The notes beneath the pieces were generated by a model, which saw only the letters and a list, made by a program, of their open reading frames with translations, was not told the DNA's origin and ran no database searches. Positions 1 through 7,111 of a stretch of 34,269 nucleotides of DNA are shown one piece after another. The position numbers and the translations under genes are program-made. How positions within the stretch are numbered: position 1 is the first letter of the stretch; each line of letters starts with the position of its first letter. The stretch is taken from NCBI RefSeq assembly GCF_000239795.1, contig NZ_CAFJ01000622.1:1-34269 (forward strand), given 5' to 3'. This stretch comes from Bradyrhizobium sp. STM 3809. Its GTDB lineage: Bacteria; Pseudomonadota; Alphaproteobacteria; Rhizobiales; Xanthobacteraceae.

Positions 1-1
1 C

Positions 2-226
2 TGCTGGCATCGCGGCACCCGTGAGATGGACCTGATCCTCGGCCGCTTTGCCGATGCGGAGATCGGGAGCCTCTCCGAGACCGAACTGGCCGAGCTCGAG
101 CAGCTCCTGGAGGTCCCCGACCCCGATTTCTATGCCGCGATCACCGGTGCCAGGCCGCTGCCGCCGGAGCAGACCCCGGCGCTGTTCGAACGCATCAAGG
201 CGTTCCGCGCGGTGGACGCCGGTTGA
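2..226 (+). CDS. sdhE: SdhE, FAD assembly factor for succinate dehydrogenase (5' end outside window)
   Basis: This is the C-terminal part of a small SdhE/DUF339 protein, the factor that helps attach FAD covalently to the succinate dehydrogenase flavoprotein. The reading frame is open from the first bases of the window. It contains the family signature RGTRE followed by MDLILGRFAD, where the RGxxE stretch is the flavoprotein-contacting motif. The start codon lies upstream of the window, so an internal ATG at 26 is not the real start. An acidic helix (ETELAELEQLLEVPD) follows, as in the family. The stop TGA overlaps the mfd start codon by one base, so the two genes are probably co-transcribed and translationally coupled. 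The sdhE-mfd neighbourhood is common in Rhizobiales (family knowledge). Confidence 0.9.
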   Translation, partial: CWHRGTREMDLILGRFADAEIGSLSETELAELEQLLEVPDPDFYAAITGARPLPPEQTPALFERIKAFRAVDAG

Positions 227-3200
227 TGAAGAGCCCGGTCAAGTCGCCCGCCGAGCACCTCGCGCCGGGGCGCGCGCTCACGCTCGCCAATGTCGCGGAG
301 GGCGCCGAGGGCCTGGTCGTCTCCGATCTGGCGCGCGCCATCGCCGCCAGGCCGAAGCCGCCGGCCGTCAGCCTCGCCGTGGTGTGCCGCGACGGCAACC
401 GCATGCAGCAGCTGGCGCGGGCGCTCGACTTCTTCGCGCCGGATCTGCCGGTCATGCAGTTTCCGGCCTGGGACTGCCAGCCTTACGATCGCGTCTCGCC
501 CCATGGCGGCATCCTGGCGCAGCGCGTTACCACGCTGGCGCGGCTGTCGCGCCTCGCCGGCAGCGACAAGCCGCTGATCGTGCTGACGACGGTCAATGCG
601 ATCGTGCAGCGTGTGCCGTCGCGCGACACCATGGCAGGCCAGGCGCTGTCGGTGGCGCCGGGCCATGTCGTGCCGATGGACTCCGTCGTCGCGTGGCTGG
701 AGCACAACGGCTACGTCCGGGCCTCTACCGTGCGCGAGAGCGGCGAATATGCCGTGCGCGGCGGCATCCTCGACCTGTTTCCGGCCGGCCTCGACCAGCC
801 GGTGCGGTTCGACTATTTCGGCGACAGCCTGGAATCGATCCGCACCTTCGATGCCGAGACGCAGCGCACGCTTCTCGACATGCGCTCGCTCGATCTGGTG
901 CCGGTGTCCGAATTCCAGCTCGTCACCGACACCATCCGACGCTTTCGCATGGGCTATGTCGCCGAGTTCGGCGCGCCCGAGCGCGACGACGCGCTGTATG
1001 AGGCGGTTAGCGAGGGTCGCCGCTATCCCGGCATGGAGCACTGGCTGCCGCTGTTCCACGACAAGATGGAGACGCTGTTCGACTATCTGCCGAACACGCC
1101 GATCGTGATCGAGCCGCAGGGCGAGGACGCGGCACGCGAGCGCTTCAAGCAGATCATCGACTATTACGACGCGCGCCGCGAGGCGATGGAGCATCCCGGC
1201 GGCGGCGCGATCTACAAGCCCTTGACGGTCGACCGGCTATATCTGACCTCGACCGAATGGGCCGAACGGCTCGCCGCCGTGCCGCTCGCCCGCGTGACGC
1301 CGTTCGCGGTGCCGGAAGGAGCAGGGGTTGTCGACATCGGCGCGCGCGCCGGCCGCAACTTCGCGCCGGAGCGCAACGACGCCGCGGTCAACGTGTTCGA
1401 GGCTGTCGTGGCGCATGTGCAGGCGCTGCAATCGGTGCGCAAGAAGGTCGTGATCGCGCTGTGGAGCGAAGGCTCGCGCGACCGCATGGCCTCGATGTTG
1501 AAGGATCACAAGCTGATCCACGTCACCAGCGTCAACACCTGGCGCATGGTGCAGGCGACGCCGCGCAACGAGACCATGCTCGCGGTGCTCGGCCTCGAGA
1601 CCGGCTTCGAGACCGACCAGATCGCTGTCATCTCCGAGCAGGACATTCTCGGCGACCGCCTGGTGCGGCCGCGCCGCGCCAGCCGCAAGCTCGACAATTT
1701 CATCTCCGAGGTGACGAGCCTCGCGATCGGCGACATCGTCGTGCATGTCGATCACGGTATCGGCCGCTTCGTCGGGCTGCAGACGCTCGAGGTCGCCGGC
1801 GCGCCGCACGACTGTCTCGAGCTGCGCTATGCCGGCGAGACCAAGCTGTATCTGCCGGTCGAGAACATCGAGCTGCTGTCGCGCTACGGCTCCGACCAGA
1901 CCAATGTCGAGCTCGACAAGCTCGGCGGCCAGGGCTGGCAGACGCGCAAGGCGAAACTCAAGAACCGCATCCGCGAGATGGCCGGCGAGCTGATCAAGAT
2001 CGCCGCCGAGCGCATGCTGCACGAGGCGCCGAAGATGCCGGTGCAGGCCGGCCTCTATGACGAGTTCTGTGCGCGCTTCCCCTATGACGAGACCGAGGAC
2101 CAACTCGCGGCGATCCAGGCGACGCTCGGCGATCTCGAAGCGGGACGTCCGATGGACCGTCTCGTGTGCGGCGACGTCGGCTTCGGCAAGACCGAGGTGG
2201 CGCTGCGCGCGGCCTTTGCCGTCGCGCTCGACGGCAAGCAGGTCGCGGTGGTCGTGCCGACCACCTTGCTCGCGCGCCAGCACGCCAAGACCTTCACCGA
2301 GCGCTTCAAGGGCTTTCCGGTCAACGTTGCGCAGGCCTCGCGGCTCGTCTCAACCAAGGAGCTCAACCAGGTCAAGAAGGGGCTGGCCGACGGCTCGGTC
2401 GACATCGTGGTCGGCACCCATGCGCTGCTCGGCAAGACCGTCAAGTTCCGCGACCTCGGTCTCGTCATCGTCGACGAGGAGCAGCATTTCGGCGTCAGCC
2501 ACAAGGAGCGGCTGAAGCAGCTGCGCGCGGAAGTCCACGTGCTGACCTTGTCGGCGACGCCGATCCCGCGCACGCTCCAGCTTGCTCTGACCGGCGTGCG
2601 CGAGCTGTCGATCATCGCCTCGCCCCCGGTCGACCGTCTCGCCGTGCGCACCTTCGTAGCCCCACATGATCCCGTGATGATCCGCGAAGCGCTGCTGCGC
2701 GAGCGCTATCGCGGCGGCCAGGCGTTCTACGTCGTGCCGCGCATCGACGATCTCGCCGAGGTCAAGGAGTTCCTCGACAAGACCGTGCCGGAGATGAAGG
2801 TCGCCGTCGCCCATGGCCAGATGGCGCCGACCGTGATCGAGGACATCATCTCGGCGTTCTACGACGGCAAGTTCGACATCCTCTTGTCGACCACGATCGT
2901 CGAATCCGGCCTCGACATTCCCCGCGCCAACACGCTGATCGTGCATCGTGCCGACATGTTCGGCCTGGCCCAGCTCTATCAGCTGCGCGGCCGCGTCGGC
3001 CGCTCGAAACTCCGCGCCTATGCGCTGTTCACTCTGCCGTCGACCCACAAGGTCAGCGCACAGGCCGAGAAGCGCCTCGGCGTGCTGCAGTCGCTGGAGA
3101 CGCTGGGCGCCGGCTTCCAGCTCGCCAGCCACGACCTCGACATCCGCGGTGCCGGCAATCTGCTCGGCGACGAGCAGTCCGGCCACATCAAGGAGGTCGG

Positions 3201-3741
3201 CTTCGAGCTCTATCAATCGATGCTGGAGGAGGCGATCGAGAACCTCAAGGCTGGCATCACCGAGCCGACCGTCGACCGCTGGTCGCCGCAGATCACCATC
3301 GGCATGCCCGTGCTGATCCCCGAGGACTACGTTTCCGATCTCTCGGTGCGGCTCTCGCTCTACCGCCGCCTCGCCGATCTCGAGACCGACGAGGAGATCG
3401 AGAATTTCGCGGCCGAGCTGCGCGACCGCTTCGGCAAGCTGCCGGACGAGACGCGCTATCTGTTCAAGGTCGCCGCGATCAAGAACTACTGCCGGAGAGC
3501 CAATGTCGAGAAGGTCGACGCCGGCCCGAAGGGCGCCGTCATCGCCTTCCGCGACAACAGCTTTGCTTATCCGGATCGCCTGGTCGCCTTCATCAAGCGC
3601 CACGGCCAGGCCGCCAAGGTGCGCCCCGACATGAAGGTGGTGTTCCTGCAGGTCTGGGAGACGCCGGAGGAGCGGTTGGCCGGCACGACGGATATTCTCA
3701 AGGAGCTGGCGGAGCTCGCGGAGAAGAAGAAGGCGGCGTAG
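226..3741 (+). CDS. mfd: Transcription-repair coupling factor Mfd
   Basis: Mfd is a DNA translocase that removes RNA polymerase stalled at lesions and recruits UvrA for nucleotide excision repair. The 1171-residue product is full length for the family. In order it has an N-terminal UvrB-like module, a CarD-like RNA-polymerase interaction domain at about residues 490-585, and a RecG-type SF2 motor with Walker A GDVGFGKT at 649-656 (Lys655) and DEEQ box at 750-753. The RGRVGR motif VI and the C-terminal TRCF autoinhibitory domain (about 1010-1171) follow. I chose the ATG at 226, which overlaps the sdhE stop; a TTG one codon upstream is less likely. Codon use is uniform and there are no frameshifts. 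Function is very secure. Confidence 0.98.
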   Translation: MKSPVKSPAEHLAPGRALTLANVAEGAEGLVVSDLARAIAARPKPPAVSLAVVCRDGNRMQQLARALDFFAPDLPVMQFPAWDCQPYDRVSPHGGILAQRVTTLARLSRLAGSDKPLIVLTTVNAIVQRVPSRDTMAGQALSVAPGHVVPMDSVVAWLEHNGYVRASTVRESGEYAVRGGILDLFPAGLDQPVRFDYFGDSLESIRTFDAETQRTLLDMRSLDLVPVSEFQLVTDTIRRFRMGYVAEFGAPERDDALYEAVSEGRRYPGMEHWLPLFHDKMETLFDYLPNTPIVIEPQGEDAARERFKQIIDYYDARREAMEHPGGGAIYKPLTVDRLYLTSTEWAERLAAVPLARVTPFAVPEGAGVVDIGARAGRNFAPERNDAAVNVFEAVVAHVQALQSVRKKVVIALWSEGSRDRMASMLKDHKLIHVTSVNTWRMVQATPRNETMLAVLGLETGFETDQIAVISEQDILGDRLVRPRRASRKLDNFISEVTSLAIGDIVVHVDHGIGRFVGLQTLEVAGAPHDCLELRYAGETKLYLPVENIELLSRYGSDQTNVELDKLGGQGWQTRKAKLKNRIREMAGELIKIAAERMLHEAPKMPVQAGLYDEFCARFPYDETEDQLAAIQATLGDLEAGRPMDRLVCGDVGFGKTEVALRAAFAVALDGKQVAVVVPTTLLARQHAKTFTERFKGFPVNVAQASRLVSTKELNQVKKGLADGSVDIVVGTHALLGKTVKFRDLGLVIVDEEQHFGVSHKERLKQLRAEVHVLTLSATPIPRTLQLALTGVRELSIIASPPVDRLAVRTFVAPHDPVMIREALLRERYRGGQAFYVVPRIDDLAEVKEFLDKTVPEMKVAVAHGQMAPTVIEDIISAFYDGKFDILLSTTIVESGLDIPRANTLIVHRADMFGLAQLYQLRGRVGRSKLRAYALFTLPSTHKVSAQAEKRLGVLQSLETLGAGFQLASHDLDIRGAGNLLGDEQSGHIKEVGFELYQSMLEEAIENLKAGITEPTVDRWSPQITIGMPVLIPEDYVSDLSVRLSLYRRLADLETDEEIENFAAELRDRFGKLPDETRYLFKVAAIKNYCRRANVEKVDAGPKGAVIAFRDNSFAYPDRLVAFIKRHGQAAKVRPDMKVVFLQVWETPEERLAGTTDILKELAELAEKKKAA

Positions 3742-3756
3742 GCCAAAGCCTCGATG

Positions 3757-3867
3757 TCACCGAAGCTGCCAGCCGAAATGCAGGGCAAGGCTGGCGATCA
3801 GGAATGCCGAGACGATCGCCACGACGCTGACCCAATCGGTCTCCTCGCGAGATTGCCGGTTTTGCAT
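3757..3867 (-). CDS. 36-residue putative single-pass membrane peptide
   Basis: This ORF of 36 codons starts MQNRQSREETDW, continues with one hydrophobic stretch (VSVVAIVSAFLIASLAL, residues 13-29) and ends HFGWQLR. That is a soluble charged N-terminus, one transmembrane helix and a short basic tail. A GGAG sequence lies eight bases upstream of the ATG, which is good ribosome-binding geometry. It sits on the same strand as, and 82 bases downstream of, the LCAT-like hydrolase, separated by a stem-loop. It converges with mfd. No family is recognised. The case rests on the RBS and the coherent hydrophobic segment; conservation in related genomes would settle it. Confidence 0.55.
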   Translation of the reverse strand: MQNRQSREETDWVSVVAIVSAFLIASLALHFGWQLR

Positions 3868-3893
3868 GACGCATGCTCCGCTTCGTGAGAAGC

Positions 3894-3929
3894 CCTCAGT
3901 CGGTCTGGAATCTCAGCAGACGACTGAGG
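3894..3929. other. Stem-loop downstream of the LCAT-like hydrolase
   Basis: The left arm CCTCAGTC-G-GTCT pairs with AGACGACTGAGG to give a 12-bp stem with one bulged G and an 11-base loop. It begins about 20 bases past the hydrolase stop codon. Neither strand has a clear T tract after it, so it is a poor intrinsic terminator. It could instead be a 3'-end stabiliser or a processing site between the hydrolase and the small downstream ORF. Confidence 0.5.
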
Positions 3930-3949
3930 CAAATGCGCGGCCGCGCCTC

Positions 3950-5350
3950 TCAACGTGTCCCGCGCAGCGGCGCAAGTCCGGGCTGGGCATTGACGAAGAA
4001 CACGGCGCTCGATGATGGGCTCGTCTTGTGCGTGTCGCCCTCGAACCGCATCACATAGGCTCCAGGCTGGCGCGGGGCGGTCCAACGCGCCGGGATGTGC
4101 GTGATCTCAGGTCCCTGATAGTCCAGCGGCAGCGCCGCGCCATAGGCGACGAGAGCCGCCTTGGCGGCACCGCTTCGCGCGCCCGGACGGGGCGCCGCGC
4201 TGACGGTCAGCCGCCCCTTGATGGTGGTGGTTGGCGTGTCCGGGATGATCAGCATCTGCATGGACTCGCCGGGTGCAAAGCTGTGCTTGTGAAGATTGAT
4301 CGTGATGCCCGGCTCGGCCATCAGGAACGCCCGCATGCGCGACAGGCCGAAGATCTCGTCCAGCGCATCCGACAGCTGCACCGTGCCGAGAATTCCGACA
4401 TGGCTGCCCGGCATCGAATATTTTCCGGAATAGCTGCCGGCAAGGGCGCTGTAGACGGGCACCGTACCGTCGCCGTCGACCGTGATCGTCTCGACAAACT
4501 CGGTGCCGCGATAGACATAGGCATTGGAGGTGCTGAGGCCCGTGCCGGCGATGAGATAGTATGTGACATGGGCCGGCCGCTGCGTGATGTCGAGTTGCTG
4601 CCATGAGGTCGCTGCCGCCAGCGCACTCGAGGCCGTCAGCTCGTATTTTCCGGCCACGGCAGGGTCGTACACGTCCTGCTCCGGAGGCGTGAGGCTGGTG
4701 TCGAGCAGGACATCTGTCTCGGGCGTCGGAAAGCACTGGAAGCAGGCCGGGTATCTCGGATCGTTGGCGACGGTTCGCAAATCGTCTCGGCTCATGCCGA
4801 GCGAGCCGGCTTCGCAACCCAGCGCCTGGCCCAGAGCGGTCGCAGCGCCCAGATGCGGCCCGCAGAGGCAGATCAGACGCGTGATCTTTCCGAACCACGG
4901 CTCGTTCCGGTATCTCTGGCTTTCGAGCATCAGCCGAGCCACCAGATTGCCCATGGAATGGCAGACCAGGGTGATCGTCGTCGCCCCATCGTGAACGGCC
5001 TGCGCGATACGCCGGGCCAGCATCTCGGACGAGGCGACGAACGGCGCGTTCGCCTGCCACAGATCGACACGCCAGTCATAGTAGAAGTCGATGCGGTTGG
5101 CCGCCGGGGAGAGCCGCGCTGCGATCTCATCCAGCTTGGTCATGATCGGGCGATAGACAGGGTAGGTGTAGCCGTCGAACACCGGAAGCTCGGCCCATAT
5201 CCCGGTCGCCGTCGCGCTGGGATCGCGCAGCTCGCCGATCCGGTGGTAGCCCTCCCAGACGATTTCGTCGATCGTCGGCGGCCATACCTGGGTCTCACCG
5301 ATGCTGAGGCACGAGCCCGTGATGCCGGGGACCAGAATGATCGTTTCCAT
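3950..5350 (-). CDS. LCAT-like alpha/beta hydrolase (putative lipase or acyltransferase)
   Basis: The 466-residue product resembles lecithin:cholesterol acyltransferase-type hydrolases. The N-terminus opens directly on the first strand and oxyanion region (LVPGITGS). The nucleophile elbow is CHSMG at 130-134, with Ser132 as the likely nucleophile. A DGDGTVP segment at 292-298 supplies the likely catalytic Asp, and GSHVGIL (His317) the His. These are the expected order and spacing for this family. About 130 residues after the catalytic His form a predicted beta-rich tail of unknown role. No signal peptide is visible, so it appears cytoplasmic, which is unusual for a lipase. The start ATG has the SD GGGAGAG four bases upstream, but that SD is buried in a hairpin (see 5355-5420). 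The substrate cannot be read from sequence. Confidence 0.75.
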   Translation of the reverse strand: METIILVPGITGSCLSIGETQVWPPTIDEIVWEGYHRIGELRDPSATATGIWAELPVFDGYTYPVYRPIMTKLDEIAARLSPAANRIDFYYDWRVDLWQANAPFVASSEMLARRIAQAVHDGATTITLVCHSMGNLVARLMLESQRYRNEPWFGKITRLICLCGPHLGAATALGQALGCEAGSLGMSRDDLRTVANDPRYPACFQCFPTPETDVLLDTSLTPPEQDVYDPAVAGKYELTASSALAAATSWQQLDITQRPAHVTYYLIAGTGLSTSNAYVYRGTEFVETITVDGDGTVPVYSALAGSYSGKYSMPGSHVGILGTVQLSDALDEIFGLSRMRAFLMAEPGITINLHKHSFAPGESMQMLIIPDTPTTTIKGRLTVSAAPRPGARSGAAKAALVAYGAALPLDYQGPEITHIPARWTAPRQPGAYVMRFEGDTHKTSPSSSAVFFVNAQPGLAPLRGTR

Positions 5351-5354
5351 CGAT

Positions 5355-5420
5355 CTCTCCCTGGTGCTTCGACCGGCCGCGTTGTCCTGTCGACGGCCGG
5401 TCCCTCACTGCCAGGGAGAG
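5355..5420 (-). promoter_or_regulatory. Nested hairpin sequestering the hydrolase ribosome binding site
   Basis: Reading the minus strand, CTCTCCCTGG (5420-5411) pairs perfectly over 10 bp with CCAGGGAGAG (5364-5355). Nested inside, GACCGGCCG (5402-5394) pairs perfectly over 9 bp with CGGCCGGTC (5379-5371), with a 14-base apical loop and an internal loop of 8 and 6 bases. The 3' strand of the outer stem is the Shine-Dalgarno sequence of the hydrolase, with the ATG four bases further on. If transcribed, the folded leader would hide the SD behind an anti-SD-like CUCUCCC strand. This suggests translational control (thermometer- or ligand-like), or a DNA operator. The remaining intergenic DNA up to 5661 is AT-richer and holds no gene I can support. 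Confidence 0.6.
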
Positions 5421-5661
5421 GCTATGTGTATTCAAAAAGAAAAACAATCTGAAATTGTGTGTCTTTTGTTGGTCATCAGCAGGGGCTCACGGCAAGATCG
5501 CTGACGCGCTCGAGGCCGGCTCTCGAACTGACGCTCATCGTCGCGCCCGATCACGAGCCTCGAACCGGTGGGCACGGCGCAAACTGATAGCTTGTATGTC
5601 ACAAGACTTTGTATGCAGTACGACGTCGGCAATCTGAATGGGTGCGGGCTGATCTTGATTG

Positions 5662-5743
5662 CGTCATTGCGAGCGTGGCGAAGCTATCCAGGGCGTCGGT
5701 GGGCCTCTGGATTGCTTCGCTGCGCGCTGCGCTCGCAATGACG
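5662..5743. repeat. Palindromic intergenic repeat (REP-like)
   Basis: The outer arms CGTCATTGCGAGC and GCTCGCAATGACG are perfect complements. Inner segments (AGCTATCCAG and CTGGATTGCTTCGC) also largely pair, giving an imperfect 82-bp palindrome. I recognise this from general experience as an abundant interspersed repeat in Bradyrhizobium and relatives, often mis-translated as peptides beginning RHCERGEAIQ. The other copies lie outside this window, so repeat status cannot be shown here. It sits just downstream of the degenerate GGDEF gene, where it may act as an mRNA 3'-end structure. Confidence 0.7.
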
Positions 5744-5765
5744 TAGGACGAGCTGTGCCTCGATC

Positions 5766-6998
5766 TCACGACGCCGCGCGGTGCGGCTCGCCGTACACGC
5801 GGGCCAGCAGCGTCCGCGCCGTGTCATTCGGCTGCAGTGCCGCCACCGTGATCGACGGCTCGTGCCGCGTGTCGCGCTTGCCGTGGGAGGTGTGGCGCAT
5901 CACGCTGGAGAGGCGGCGGGCGATGGCGTGGGCGGAGCGGAGGTCGGTTTCGGCGAACACGACGACGACGGAACCGTTGTCCTCATGGGTGCCGAAGTCC
6001 ATCCGCCGCATCAGGCGGCTGATGATGCGGGCGCCGTCATATTGGGCGCGCGGGTTGACCGGGTCGAAGGCGAAACGGGCGACCGCAAGGCTGCCGCCGC
6101 TCTTCTGGGTCTGGCTGACGGCGGTGGCGAAATCGCGCGCGAAGGCGTTGCGGGTGAGGAGACCCGTTTGCGGGTCGAGCATGCCGCCGGCTTCGATCGC
6201 GCGCAGGGTGCGGTTGAGACGGCTCTCGAAGGCGTGCTGGCGGATCAGGGGCAGCGCATGGGCCGCGATGCGCTGCGGATCGCCGGCGATGATCTCGAGA
6301 TTGGCGAGCTCCTGGAACGGCGCCGGCTGGTTGGCGGTGACGACAACGCCGAGATTGCGGAAGCGGGTGTCCTCGGCGAGCACCGCGAGAAAGGCATCGA
6401 CGACGCGCGGCGAGAAGCCTTCGCCGAGCACGATGCCGTCGATGTCGCGGCTCGACAGATGCTTGGCGGCCGCCTCGATGCTGAGCGCGCCGACGACCGC
6501 CATGCGCTCGCCGAGCGCGACCGACAGTCCGGGCATCGAGGCGCCGCGGCCGAGCAGCAGCACGGTGGCGTCGTTGAGCGGATCGGTGTCAGGCAGCACG
6601 GCGTCCGGCGTCTTCTTTTCGTCGAGGCGCCGCAGCACAGTCGTGTGCAGCGTGCGGACGCGCAGCGCGGCGCGCAGCCGCGCCAGCAACCGCTCGTGGT
6701 TGTCGCTGCCGTGCAGCGGAATGGCATTGTCGGGCAGAGCGGCGTCGCCCGGCGCGATCGCGATCATCGGGATGTAGGGCTTGCGCGCGCTGACATGCTG
6801 CGACAGCGCGGCGACGTCGGCGGCATCGGCGCCCTCCATCAGGGCGAGCACGGCCGCCGGCTGGACCCGCGAGATCGCATGGGGCGCATCGGCCCAGCGC
6901 GCTTCGGTGGTCGGGAGAATCTGCGCTGCGGCGAGGGCTGCCGTCAGCGAAGGCCGCGTGGACGGAGAGACGATCAGAAGCGGGCCTTGTTGGGACAT
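5766..6998 (-). CDS. Receiver-like protein with degenerate GGDEF domain
   Basis: The 410-residue product has alternating alpha/beta segments with no clear membrane helix. It ends in a recognisable GGDEF fold whose entry reads DPQTGLLTRNAFARDF, the usual start of diguanylate cyclase domains. The catalytic GG(D/E)EF is absent: the equivalent place reads HEDNGSVVVVFAETD, so cyclase activity is very unlikely. The upstream two thirds look like two receiver-like modules without convincing phospho-acceptor motifs. I take ATG 6998; the TTG one codon upstream is an alternative, and no strong RBS is visible. It is the last of three minus-strand genes after the ANL-like protein. A role as a c-di-GMP-related sensor or scaffold is inference. 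Confidence 0.65.
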   Translation of the reverse strand: MSQQGPLLIVSPSTRPSLTAALAAAQILPTTEARWADAPHAISRVQPAAVLALMEGADAADVAALSQHVSARKPYIPMIAIAPGDAALPDNAIPLHGSDNHERLLARLRAALRVRTLHTTVLRRLDEKKTPDAVLPDTDPLNDATVLLLGRGASMPGLSVALGERMAVVGALSIEAAAKHLSSRDIDGIVLGEGFSPRVVDAFLAVLAEDTRFRNLGVVVTANQPAPFQELANLEIIAGDPQRIAAHALPLIRQHAFESRLNRTLRAIEAGGMLDPQTGLLTRNAFARDFATAVSQTQKSGGSLAVARFAFDPVNPRAQYDGARIISRLMRRMDFGTHEDNGSVVVVFAETDLRSAHAIARRLSSVMRHTSHGKRDTRHEPSITVAALQPNDTARTLLARVYGEPHRAAS

Positions 6999-7111
6999 CA
7001 AGAGGAACTCAGGATACGCTGACGATACGTCGCGATCCTAGGTCGCTCCCGTTAACGCGGCGTCAACACTGTTCCAAACACGCCCGCTCCGCATTCGTCC
7101 GGACGGCAGCT

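Noticed and set aside
1237-3603. Long minus-strand ORFs opposite mfd
   Set aside because: They are codon-bias shadows rich in Arg, Ala, His and Asp, with no recognisable domain, fully covered by a certain mfd.
5659-6777. Long plus-strand ORF (372 codons) starting RHCERGEAIQ
   Set aside because: It begins inside the palindromic repeat and runs antisense to the GGDEF-like gene. Its composition is Arg/Ser-rich as in shadow frames.
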